Shown one piece after another: positions 1-7,424 of a DNA stretch of 10,009 bases; the first letter of the stretch is position 1; each line of letters begins with the position of its first letter. Below the pieces are notes generated by a model that saw nothing but the letters and a program-made list of their open reading frames with translations, did no database searches and had not been told where the DNA came from. The DNA comes from JAWXVE01 sp044425575 (lineage in GTDB: Bacteria; Bacillota; Clostridia; Lachnospirales; Lachnospiraceae). The translations under genes were made by a program, and so were the position numbers. The stretch covers positions 1 to 10,009 of the forward strand of contig JAWXVE010000076.1 of assembly GCA_044425575.1 (NCBI GenBank), in the 5' to 3' direction.

Positions 1-18
1 AAATCGCTAATCCATGGT

Positions 19-26
19 AAAGGAAG
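19..26 (+). promoter_or_regulatory. Ribosome binding site that decides the YitT start
   Basis: The sequence AAAGGAAG lies 8 nt before the ATG at 35. An in-frame ATG at 14 would place this purine-rich site inside the coding region and has no Shine-Dalgarno sequence within the 13 bases visible before it. The ATG at 35 is therefore preferred. Confidence 0.7.
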
Positions 27-34
27 TATACTAT

Positions 35-895
35 ATGAATCACACCATTGCACTAGCAAGAAAATACCTGACCATTACATTAGGTACCGTTCTATTTGCA
101 ATTGGTATTAATTGTTTTCTAGAACCCAATCACATTGCATCAGGAGGCGTTTCAGGAATGGCTATTATTCTACGGGAATTTGTAGCCATTGACCTTGGGA
201 CCCTTATCCTACTAATGAATATTCCACTTATTATTGTGGGGATTTGGAAGTTAGGAATTGCCAATATGATTGGGACTTTTTATGCCATTGTTATGACATC
301 TATTAGTACGAATATACTACAAAGTGTAGATCCGCTTACCGACGAGCCTTTACTAGCAGCTCTAGGTGGAAGTGTCCTTGTTGCCATAGGCATTGGAATC
401 GTATTTCGTGCAGGTGCTACCACAGGAGGTACTGATATTGTCGTACAATTATTAAAGCTACGATATGCCCATTTAAAAACGGGATTCTTATTCTATGTAG
501 TTGACTTTACCATTGTTTGCTTATCGGGTATTGTATTTGGGAAGCTTGAGATTGCCATGTATGCAGCAATAGCAGTAGTAGCCAATGCCTTCCTCTTAGA
601 CCTTGTGTTGTATGGTAGAGATGAGGCTAAGCTTATCTATATTATAAGCAAAGAACCACGCGCCATTACGAAAGCTTTCCTAGAAGAACTAGATACAGGA
701 GCAACTTATATACAAGGAGTTGGTGCATACCACGGCACACAGAAAGATATTATTATGTGTGTCATGCGAAAAGCAACGTATCCAAAAGCAGAAGGAATGA
801 TTCGAGAAATCGACCCAACTGCATTTATCATTGTTACAAACGCTACGGAAATCTACGGAGAAGGGTATAAGAATCTCTTTGCCAAGAAGTTATAA
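35..895 (+). CDS. YitT family membrane protein (DUF161 / DUF2179)
   Basis: This 286-aa integral membrane protein belongs to the YitT family, which is widespread in Firmicutes; its substrate or activity is not established. Hydrophobic segments lie near residues 12-29, 54-72, 76-95, 105-125, 150-168 and 172-192, giving about six membrane spans. The glycine-rich patch HIASGGVSG (33-41) and the RAGATTGGTDI stretch (125-135) are typical of the family. The C-terminal soluble part, about 215-275, matches the cytoplasmic DUF2179 domain, with a conserved glycine/tyrosine core around GVGAYHG. Length is normal for the family. The start is ATG 35 because of the ribosome binding site at 19-26; ATG 14 would add seven residues. 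The gene converges on the ABC transporter gene, with two bases between the stop codons. Family assignment is firm. Function is unknown, and paralogues are common, so no symbol is given. Confidence 0.9.
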   Translation: MNHTIALARKYLTITLGTVLFAIGINCFLEPNHIASGGVSGMAIILREFVAIDLGTLILLMNIPLIIVGIWKLGIANMIGTFYAIVMTSISTNILQSVDPLTDEPLLAALGGSVLVAIGIGIVFRAGATTGGTDIVVQLLKLRYAHLKTGFLFYVVDFTIVCLSGIVFGKLEIAMYAAIAVVANAFLLDLVLYGRDEAKLIYIISKEPRAITKAFLEELDTGATYIQGVGAYHGTQKDIIMCVMRKATYPKAEGMIREIDPTAFIIVTNATEIYGEGYKNLFAKKL

Positions 896-944
896 GGTTA
901 TATGTCAAATTGATTCTTATATAAGTGATAGTAGTAACCTTTTT
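894..944 (+). terminator. Possible intrinsic terminator of the YitT gene
   Basis: The arms AAGGTTA (894-900) and TAACCTT (935-941) are perfectly complementary over 7 bp, and the second arm runs into a five-T tract (940-944). The loop is long (34 nt) but contains the self-complementary CTTATATAAG, which could shorten it. The structure overlaps the YitT stop codon and lies in the last codons of the convergent ABC gene. With only two G-C pairs it is weak, so this is a tentative call. Confidence 0.3.
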
Positions 945-2700
945 CCTGTAATAAAGTGTTGTGAGAACCTTGTTCTATAATCTTACCATCTCGTACCACT
1001 AAGATTACATCTGCTTGCTTAATGGTAGAGAGGCGATGGGCAATAAGAAAGGAAGTACGATCTTGTAACAAATGAGAGATAGCATTTTGTATTAGTGCCT
1101 CCGTATGAGTATCAATGGACGAGGTGGCTTCATCTAGTACAAATATCCGAGGGTTTGTTAAAATAGCACGAGCAAAAGAAAGCAATTGCTTTTCCCCAGT
1201 GGATAGACTATCCCCACTTTCATACACCTTGCTTTCATAACCATGTTCTAACTGATCAATGGCAAGATTAGCAGAGACACTACAAGCGGCTCGTTCCACT
1301 TCTTCATCCGTAGCCGATAAATCACCATATCGAATATTATCACGTATGGTTCCACTAAAAAGGTGGGGATTTTGGAGCACATACCCAATATTACTGTGTA
1401 GCCACAGAGTAGAACGCTCCTTATAATCTACCCCATCAATTAAGATTCTTCCCTTAGTAGGTTCGAAAAAGCGACAGACTAAGTTCACTAATGTACTTTT
1501 TCCAGCACCAGTTTCTCCAACGATTGCAACAGTCGTACCTGCTGGAATGGTAAGAGAAAAATCTTCTAACACATACTCGTCTCCATCTGGATATTGAAAC
1601 CATACGTGCTCAAAGGTAATGTGACCGTGTAGAGGTTCCCAATTCTCACGTTTTGGTTCAAAAGAAGTCCCATAGCGCTCAATCACAGCAGGAGTATCTG
1701 CAATATCCGATTCTTGGTCAAGTAAGTCAAATACCCGTTCAATATTGGCACCTGTGGCAATAAATTCTGCAAATATACGAGCTAGTTGTTGAATGGGTTC
1801 AAAAATTGAGATTCCATAGGTAACAAAAACGGATAAGGTTCCAATGGGAATCAGTTGCTCCATTACCATATGGCTACCACTAGAGAGGACAAGTGCCATA
1901 ATAAGAGAGCTAATAAAGAGGATGAGAGGAATATAAAGGGCACTAACCATAGCTCCACGAACAGAAGCGCGATACATCTCTTTCGTATGCTTCTGGAAAG
2001 CTTTATTGGTATCATCTTCTAATACGAGAGTTTTAATGGTTTTTTGACCAACAATTCCTTCATTATAGGCATTGGTAATCTTAGAATTCACTTTCTTTGC
2101 TTGGCGATTGTGGAACAAGATTTTCTTCTGAAAGAAAGCAGTTAATAAGGCAAGTAAAGGCACTACCGTTATAACAATACAAGCAAGTTTTACATTTAGT
2201 AAGAACATGGCAATTAATATAGTAAGTACATAAAATCCTTGCCACACAATATCCACTAAGGTCCAAGATACAGTAGAAGCAATTTTTAGTGTATCCACCA
2301 TTACCCGTGTATGGGTGTAACCAACTGGAGTGATATTATAATAGGTAAATGATAATTCTTGTAACTTAATAAAACAAGCACGTTTCATATCACGACTCAC
2401 GGACAAATCAATGTACATAGTTTTAACAGAAAATAATATCATAATACCAATTTGCAATGTAATCACAATAAAGTAAAGAATTGCAAATTGAACAATCCCC
2501 TCTGTAGAATGACTAGTAATAAATACATCAAGGGCATATTTTTGAAATAAGGGAACAGAAGCATCAATGACTGCTGATAGGAACATTAGTGCCATAACAA
2601 GAACTAGCTCCTTGTAATACTTGCGTATAAAGGGACGAAGGCGAAGCCAAAGAGAAAGGGAAAATGGTTTATCATAATCTTGTTCATCAATATAAGCCAT
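898..2700 (-). CDS. ABC exporter half-transporter, subunit with intact Walker B and divergent signature
   Basis: This is a 600-aa fused permease-ATPase of the multidrug/lipid ABC exporter type, acting in the cytoplasmic membrane. Residues about 30-310 form the six-helix transmembrane domain and about 358-600 the nucleotide-binding domain. Visible motifs are Walker A GETGAGKST (395-403), Q-loop Gln443, signature LSTGEKQ (499-505), Walker B FVLDE (520-524) with catalytic Glu524, D-loop SSID (527-530) and H-loop His555. The signature departs from LSGGQ at its third and fifth positions, while Walker B is intact. The preceding gene shows the opposite pattern, so the two very probably form a heterodimer like BmrC/BmrD, LmrC/LmrD or TM287/288. 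The start overlaps the end of the preceding gene by 14 bp and has a strong ribosome binding site, indicating translational coupling. Family identity is near certain. The exported substrate cannot be read from the sequence. Confidence 0.95.
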   Translation of the reverse strand: MAYIDEQDYDKPFSLSLWLRLRPFIRKYYKELVLVMALMFLSAVIDASVPLFQKYALDVFITSHSTEGIVQFAILYFIVITLQIGIMILFSVKTMYIDLSVSRDMKRACFIKLQELSFTYYNITPVGYTHTRVMVDTLKIASTVSWTLVDIVWQGFYVLTILIAMFLLNVKLACIVITVVPLLALLTAFFQKKILFHNRQAKKVNSKITNAYNEGIVGQKTIKTLVLEDDTNKAFQKHTKEMYRASVRGAMVSALYIPLILFISSLIMALVLSSGSHMVMEQLIPIGTLSVFVTYGISIFEPIQQLARIFAEFIATGANIERVFDLLDQESDIADTPAVIERYGTSFEPKRENWEPLHGHITFEHVWFQYPDGDEYVLEDFSLTIPAGTTVAIVGETGAGKSTLVNLVCRFFEPTKGRILIDGVDYKERSTLWLHSNIGYVLQNPHLFSGTIRDNIRYGDLSATDEEVERAACSVSANLAIDQLEHGYESKVYESGDSLSTGEKQLLSFARAILTNPRIFVLDEATSSIDTHTEALIQNAISHLLQDRTSFLIAHRLSTIKQADVILVVRDGKIIEQGSHNTLLQEKGYYYHLYKNQFDI

Positions 2701-4462
2701 GGTGGGTTCCTCCTTCTAAATCTTCCATATTCATCTGCATTTCATAAATTTCTTGATAAATACCTGATTCAGATACCAATTGGGCATGAGAACCGAGTTG
2801 AGCTATTTTACCATTTTCTAATACAAGAATGGTATCTGCTTCCATTACAGTAGTAATGCGATGAGAGATTAATATGACCGTTGTGTCGTTTAGTTGGTGT
2901 TCCAAGGCACTTCGTATCTTAATATCTGTTTCATTGTCCACCGCAGAGAGGGAATCATCAAATATCATAATGGGTGCTTTTTGCAGAAGCATACGTGCAA
3001 TTGCTACACGCTGTTTCTGTCCACCTGATAAAGTAACGCCACGCTCCCCTACGATAGTGTCATACTGATGAGTGAAACCACAGATTGATTGGTGAATGGA
3101 AGCAATCTTAGAGACTTCTTCTATATCTTCTACAGAACAATCAGGATGAGTAATACTAATATTTTCCCCAATGCTTTTGGAAAAGAGGAATGGTTCTTGC
3201 AATACAATACCCACATGACGGCGTAAATAGTCAAGTGGAATATGGCGTAAATCTGTTTTTCCTATACGAATCGTACCACATTCTTCTGGTAATTCATAGA
3301 GTCGATTCAATAAGTGCATGAGGGTGGATTTTCCAGAACCTGTACCACCTAAGATGGCAAATGTGCTATTGGCAGGAATGGTAAAATTAAGATCTTTTAA
3401 GACAGTGCGTCCTTCTTCATAAGCATAAGAAACATGGTCGAATACAATGTCTTGACTCATAGGCGGTTTATAAGTAGTAGGAGGATCGCACTCAACTTTG
3501 GCATCTAAGATATAAGAGATACGATCAATGGAAACAAAAGCCTTGCTCATATCCACAAGTACACGTCCAAGTGTACGAAGAGGCCAAACAAGGGCTACAT
3601 TGTATGATACAAATGCAACAAATTCTCCAGAAGTAATCATTCCATTCACTGCGTACACCACACCTAGCACTACAATAATTAAAATCTGTAGAGAGGTGAA
3701 GAAGTCGCCAAATCCCCAATAATAACCATTTAATACTCCCATTCGAATCCACGCATTAGCGAATGCATGATTAGAACGATCAAAACGTTCTAATTCATAA
3801 GATTCACGACCAAAAGCTCGGACCACACGCACCCCAGTTAAGTTCTCCTGTACCACACTAGATAATTCACCTTCTAATTCATCGGCTTCTAAGAAACGTT
3901 TGGCAATGTGCTTAAAAAAGAGAGCAGAGTATAGAATTACAATGGGAATAAATACAATGGAAATCATAGTCAAACTTGGATTCATGCTCCACATAATGCA
4001 GACAGATACAAGAATTAGAAAAGATACCTTAAATACTTCGATTAATTGTACTGCAATGAACTTGCGGATGACGTCAGAATCTGAGGTGCATCTTTGGATA
4101 ATATCACCTGTTTGATGCTTAATATGCCAATCATAAGGTAATTTACTAATGTGAGTAAATAGGCGGTTTCTCAAATTCTCTATAAAGGATTCTGAGGAAC
4201 GCGCAATGGTACTGCGAGATAAAAAGTCAAAAATGGAAGAAGTTAAGGCTAGGATTACAATGGTAAGTGCAATGGTAGTAAGATTTAAATTGCCTTGCTC
4301 CAATACGTTATCAATAACCACTCGCACCACTTGGGGAATCATAGAATGACATACATTATAAAGCATAGAACATAGGATTGCTAATAGCAGTGTTCGCCTA
4401 GAACCAATTAAAAGTGTATGTAAAAAACGTATTCGATTGTTGGCTAAGGAAAGTTTCTTCAT
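2687..4462 (-). CDS. ABC exporter half-transporter, subunit with canonical signature and Asp at the catalytic Glu position
   Basis: This 591-aa protein has an exporter-type transmembrane domain (about residues 20-315) followed by a nucleotide-binding domain (about 338-575). Motifs are Walker A GGTGSGKST (372-380), Q-loop Gln422, canonical signature LSGGQKQ (478-484), Walker B IMIFDD (498-503), D-loop SAVD (506-509) and H-loop His534. Asp503 stands where the catalytic glutamate normally is, so its own ATP site should be hydrolysis-poor. Its LSGGQ would complete the competent site of the partner encoded next. ATG 4462 is chosen because AAAGAG lies 10 nt upstream; an in-frame ATG at 4492 adds ten residues but has no visible ribosome binding site. 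The gene follows the CDF gene after 50 bp and overlaps the next ABC gene by 14 bp, so one transcript is likely. Heterodimeric exporter function is inferred; the substrate is unknown. Confidence 0.94.
   Translation of the reverse strand: MKKLSLANNRIRFLHTLLIGSRRTLLLAILCSMLYNVCHSMIPQVVRVVIDNVLEQGNLNLTTIALTIVILALTSSIFDFLSRSTIARSSESFIENLRNRLFTHISKLPYDWHIKHQTGDIIQRCTSDSDVIRKFIAVQLIEVFKVSFLILVSVCIMWSMNPSLTMISIVFIPIVILYSALFFKHIAKRFLEADELEGELSSVVQENLTGVRVVRAFGRESYELERFDRSNHAFANAWIRMGVLNGYYWGFGDFFTSLQILIIVVLGVVYAVNGMITSGEFVAFVSYNVALVWPLRTLGRVLVDMSKAFVSIDRISYILDAKVECDPPTTYKPPMSQDIVFDHVSYAYEEGRTVLKDLNFTIPANSTFAILGGTGSGKSTLMHLLNRLYELPEECGTIRIGKTDLRHIPLDYLRRHVGIVLQEPFLFSKSIGENISITHPDCSVEDIEEVSKIASIHQSICGFTHQYDTIVGERGVTLSGGQKQRVAIARMLLQKAPIMIFDDSLSAVDNETDIKIRSALEHQLNDTTVILISHRITTVMEADTILVLENGKIAQLGSHAQLVSESGIYQEIYEMQMNMEDLEGGTHHGLY
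2709..2717 (-). promoter_or_regulatory. Strong ribosome binding site inside the upstream ABC gene
   Basis: On the minus strand AGAAGGAGG lies 8 nt before the ATG at 2700, inside the last codons of the preceding ABC gene. It fixes the start of the second half-transporter and fits translationally coupled, roughly equal synthesis of two subunits of one complex. Confidence 0.85.
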
Positions 4463-4512
4463 ATTAATATATCTCTTTCTTATTAAAATCATTACAATCT
4501 AGTTCTATATAC

Positions 4513-5688
4513 TTAGGAATCGTATCGACGGTCAACACAGATAATCGTATAATAATGAGTGCTAATATTAGCAATATACTCTTTGATACAATTCTCAAGT
4601 TCCTCATCACTTAATTTGCACGTATAAGGAGCCTCTACATCGAATAGAAGATTCTTATGAGTGGGACCACTTACAATACGAAAATCATGAATGCGCAAGT
4701 TTTGGTCTATGGATTCTACAAATTCCAATACCTTATATTGCAAAGATTGTGTTTCAGGATCGTGCTGCATGATGGGGTCCATATGAATGGTAGCCATACA
4801 AGCTAATTGTTGGTTTAAAGTACGTTCAATATTATCAATAGTATCGTGAATCTCAAGAATATTACAATCTGCATCTACCTCTGCATGAAGCGTAATCATA
4901 AGGCACCCAGGTCCATAATCATGGACAATGAGATCATGAATGGCTAAAATTTCAGGATGACACAGCACTAGCTCTTTAATAGTAGTAACTAATTCCTTAG
5001 AAGGTGGTGAACCAAGCAAGAGATTCATGGTATCCTTTGCAGAAGAAGCACCTGAGTAGAAGATAAAGCAAGCCACAAGTAAGCCACACCCACCATTTAC
5101 ATAGGTAGGAAGCGTAGTAAGGTGTGAAAGGACAGTCACTACAAGAACGAGGGTAGTTGAGATACAGTCGCTTACGCTATCAAGAGCCGTTGCTCGCATA
5201 GAAGTAGATGCAATCTTCTTTGCAATGGAAAAGTTATAAGAAGCCATATAAAGTTTCACTAATATGGACACAAGTAGAATCATAACAATAGTCGTGCTAT
5301 AGAGTACTGGAGTAGGATGTATGATCTTATTAATAGAAGATTTGGCAAGTTCAAATGCCATAATGATAATACTAATGGACACAATGAATCCTGCAATATA
5401 TTCAAAACGTCCATGTCCAAATGGATGTTTCGAATCTGCACGTTGATTGGATAGCTTGAATCCGACCAAGGTTATAATAGACGAACCCGCATCAGATAAA
5501 TTGTTAAATGCATCTGCCGTAATGGAAATAGAGTTACTAATAAAACCAGCAAAAAACTTAAATCCAAACAGGATAATATTCAATAATATACCTATAAAGC
5601 CACATAACATACCGTATCTAGAGCGCACGGTACTGTCTGTAGTCTGTGTGTAATGGGGAATCAATAAACGTGCGAATAGATTAATCAT
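4513..5688 (-). CDS. Cation diffusion facilitator (CDF) metal exporter, probably Mn2+ type
   Basis: This 391-aa membrane protein exports divalent metal from the cytoplasm, by family. About six hydrophobic segments fall within residues 25-215. The second helix carries DAFNNLSDAGSS (59-70), in which Asn62 and Asp66 occupy the NxxxD metal site. The fifth carries ALDSVSDCIS, with Asp170 and Asp174 as DxxxD. The loop KHPFGHGRFEYIAG (88-101) is typical of CDF proteins. NxxxD plus DxxxD is associated with manganese CDFs such as MntE, whereas zinc members usually carry histidine or aspartate in place of the Asn. The cytoplasmic domain (about 232-305) is followed by a second, similar-looking domain (about 316-388), making the protein longer than the usual 290-300 aa. 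ATG 5688 is preferred over an in-frame GTG at 5727; the purine-rich site AAAGG ends 12 nt upstream, which is a little far. The gene is probably first in an operon with the two ABC genes. Confidence 0.9.
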   Translation of the reverse strand: MINLFARLLIPHYTQTTDSTVRSRYGMLCGFIGILLNIILFGFKFFAGFISNSISITADAFNNLSDAGSSIITLVGFKLSNQRADSKHPFGHGRFEYIAGFIVSISIIIMAFELAKSSINKIIHPTPVLYSTTIVMILLVSILVKLYMASYNFSIAKKIASTSMRATALDSVSDCISTTLVLVVTVLSHLTTLPTYVNGGCGLLVACFIFYSGASSAKDTMNLLLGSPPSKELVTTIKELVLCHPEILAIHDLIVHDYGPGCLMITLHAEVDADCNILEIHDTIDNIERTLNQQLACMATIHMDPIMQHDPETQSLQYKVLEFVESIDQNLRIHDFRIVSGPTHKNLLFDVEAPYTCKLSDEELENCIKEYIANISTHYYTIICVDRRYDS

Positions 5689-5700
5689 AATATAACCATG

Positions 5701-5709
5701 CCTTTCCTC
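5701..5709 (-). promoter_or_regulatory. Ribosome binding site region of the CDF gene
   Basis: On the minus strand GAGGAAAGG precedes the ATG at 5688. The spacing is 12 nt from its last G and 16 nt from the GAGGA part, longer than the 8 nt seen at most other starts in this window. It supports ATG 5688 over GTG 5727. The GAGGA part is better spaced (5 nt) for an out-of-frame ATG at 5699, noted in the findings. Confidence 0.5.
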
Positions 5710-5730
5710 TTGGATTCTAAATATCACCTA

Positions 5731-5759
5731 ATCTTATACTTCCTAGTTAAAAAAAGCAA
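5731..5759 (-). promoter_or_regulatory. Candidate promoter for the CDF-ABC operon
   Basis: On the minus strand TTGCTT (5759-5754) and TAAGAT (5736-5731) are separated by 17 nt. This gives three of six matches to the -35 consensus and four of six to the -10 consensus. It lies about 43 nt before the CDF ATG. It is the best minus-strand candidate in the divergent region, but the match is modest, and the overlapping TATAAG is an alternative -10 with a 15-nt spacer. Confidence 0.35.
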
Positions 5760-5777
5760 CTAAAAAGCGTAAATTCA

Positions 5778-5806
5778 TTGCAACTATAAGGAAAAACGTG
5801 TATAAT
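5778..5806 (+). promoter_or_regulatory. Sigma-A-type promoter of gpmI (and probably leuS)
   Basis: TTGCAA (5778-5783) and a perfect TATAAT (5801-5806) are separated by exactly 17 nt. Transcription would start near 5813, leaving a leader of about 40 nt. That leader contains GAAGGAGAG (5839-5847), whose AGGAG core lies 8 nt before the gpmI ATG. The leader is too short for a T-box or other large riboswitch. The arms CTATAA (5784-5789) and TTATAG (5807-5812) flank the -10 box, but they are short and AT-rich. Confidence 0.75.
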
Positions 5807-5853
5807 TTATAGACATGTATAAAATTAGCTTACAAATTGAAGGAGAGTAAAAA

Positions 5854-7395
5854 ATGAATAAGAAACCTGTTGTATTAATGATATTAGATGGATACGGTTT
5901 AAATGATAATGATAAGGGCAATGCAGTAAACCTTGGTCACACACCAATCATGGATGGTCTAAAGAAGGACTGCCCTTTTGTAGAAGGCAATGCAAGTGGT
6001 ATGGCAGTAGGACTTCCAGACGGACAAATGGGGAATTCTGAAGTAGGACACTTAAATATGGGTGCAGGAAGAATTGTCTACCAAGAACTTACTAGAATTA
6101 CAAAAGAAATTAGCGATGGCACATTTTACACGAATCAAGGGTTACTAACAGCAGTAGAGAATTGCAAAGCAAGTGATTCAGCACTTCACTTGTTTGGTTT
6201 ATTATCAGATGGTGGTGTACATAGCCATAATACCCACTTATATGGACTACTAGAACTTGCTAAGAAAAATGGCTTAGAGAAAGTCTACGTACATTGCTTC
6301 TTAGACGGTCGTGATACTCCACCAGCATCAGGAGCTGACTATGCTAGAGCTTTACAAGAGAAAATGAATGAAATTGGTGTAGGAGAGATTGCATCTGTAG
6401 CAGGTCGTTATTATGCCATGGATCGTGATAACAACTATGACCGTGTACAAATAGCCTACAATGCTCTTGTAAATGGTGTGGGAGAGACTGCATCATCTGG
6501 AGTGGAAGCTATTGAAGCATCTTATGCAGCAGATAAAACAGATGAATTTGTAATGCCAACAGTAGTGGTACGAGATGGTACTCCAATTGGGAAGATTCAA
6601 GAAAAGGATTCAGTTATATTCTTTAATTTCCGTCCAGACCGTGCAAGAGAAATCACAAGAGCTTTTTGCGACAATGATTTTACAGGATTTGACCGTGGAC
6701 CAAGAGTTGATTTAACATTTGTATGCTTTTCAGACTACGATGGAACTATTCCGAATAAAGTAGTAGCATTTGAAAAAGTTGGAGTATTAAATACTTTTGG
6801 AGAGTGGCTAGCAGCCAATCATATGACCCAAGCACGTATTGCAGAAACAGAAAAGTATGCTCACGTAACATTCTTCTTCAACGGTGGAATAGAAGAGCCT
6901 AATGAAGGAGAAGACCGAATTCTTGTGAATTCACCTAAAGTTGCTACTTATGATTTAAAACCAGAAATGAGTGCTTATGAAGTGTGTGATAAGTTAGTAG
7001 AGGCAATTACTTCTACCAAGTACGATGTGATTATCATTAACTTTGCTAATCCAGACATGGTAGGACATACTGGTGTAGAAGCAGCAGCTATTCAAGCAGT
7101 AGAAGCAGTAGATGTATGCATTGGCAAAGCAGTAGAAGCCCTAAAGAGTGTAGATGGCACCATGTTTATCTGTGCCGACCATGGAAATGCAGAACAATTA
7201 ATTGATGAAGAAACAGGTGGACCATTCACCGCTCATACCACCAATGCAGTTCCATTTATTCTAGTGAACTACAAGGAAGAGTACACCTTGCGTGAAGGTG
7301 GCTGCTTAGCAGATATCATTCCAACTTTAATTGAAATTATGGGTAAAGAGCAACCGGTAGAAATGACAGGACAATCATTATTAATTAAGAAGTAA
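5854..7395 (+). CDS. gpmI: 2,3-bisphosphoglycerate-independent phosphoglycerate mutase
   Basis: This cytoplasmic glycolytic and gluconeogenic enzyme interconverts 3- and 2-phosphoglycerate through a phosphoserine intermediate and is Mn2+-dependent in characterised Bacillus and Geobacillus enzymes. The 513-aa length is normal. The alkaline-phosphatase-like metal site is complete: Asp12 in ILDGYG, the phosphorylated Ser62 in GNSEVGH, Asp401 and His405 in NPDMVGH, Asp442 and His443 in ADHGN, and His461 in AHTTN. Substrate-binding residues of the inserted phosphotransferase domain are also present: His123, Arg153 and Asp154 (DGRD), Arg185, Arg191, Arg260 and Arg263 (FRPDR) and Lys334. The ATG at 5854 has a good ribosome binding site and promoter. 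The gene stands apart from other glycolytic genes within this window, is divergent from the CDF exporter, and is followed by leuS after 29 nt. The identification is secure. Confidence 0.98.
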   Translation: MNKKPVVLMILDGYGLNDNDKGNAVNLGHTPIMDGLKKDCPFVEGNASGMAVGLPDGQMGNSEVGHLNMGAGRIVYQELTRITKEISDGTFYTNQGLLTAVENCKASDSALHLFGLLSDGGVHSHNTHLYGLLELAKKNGLEKVYVHCFLDGRDTPPASGADYARALQEKMNEIGVGEIASVAGRYYAMDRDNNYDRVQIAYNALVNGVGETASSGVEAIEASYAADKTDEFVMPTVVVRDGTPIGKIQEKDSVIFFNFRPDRAREITRAFCDNDFTGFDRGPRVDLTFVCFSDYDGTIPNKVVAFEKVGVLNTFGEWLAANHMTQARIAETEKYAHVTFFFNGGIEEPNEGEDRILVNSPKVATYDLKPEMSAYEVCDKLVEAITSTKYDVIIINFANPDMVGHTGVEAAAIQAVEAVDVCIGKAVEALKSVDGTMFICADHGNAEQLIDEETGGPFTAHTTNAVPFILVNYKEEYTLREGGCLADIIPTLIEIMGKEQPVEMTGQSLLIKK

Positions 7396-7411
7396 GCAAC
7401 GAGAATCAAGT

Positions 7412-7416
7412 GGAGG
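7412..7416 (+). promoter_or_regulatory. Ribosome binding site that decides the leuS start
   Basis: GGAGG lies 8 nt before the ATG at 7425. An in-frame GTG at 7410 overlaps this site and so cannot use it. The 29-nt gap after gpmI holds only this site, with no terminator or leader structure. Confidence 0.85.
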
Positions 7417-7424
7417 ATACGAAA

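Noticed and set aside
1180..1205. Loss of function of the ABC subunit because of its LSTGE signature
   Set aside because: Divergent signatures are expected in one partner of heterodimeric exporters, and the partner gene carries the matching Walker B change.
2081..2266. Minus-strand 61-codon ORF inside the second ABC gene
   Set aside because: It is an out-of-frame shadow of a well-supported ABC transporter gene. It has no family resemblance and unusual composition.
2600..2720. Frameshift or truncation between the two ABC genes
   Set aside because: The 14-bp overlap joins two complete proteins, each with its own transmembrane and ATPase domains and a strong internal ribosome binding site. It is a normal coupled overlap.
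5784..5812. Operator formed by CTATAA / TTATAG around the gpmI -10 box
   Set aside because: The six-base AT-rich arms are likely by chance in this base composition, and there is no nearby regulator to support it.
7410..7424. GTG start for leuS at 7410
   Set aside because: The codon overlaps the GGAGG ribosome binding site that is correctly spaced for ATG 7425. The extra residues are not expected in LeuRS.
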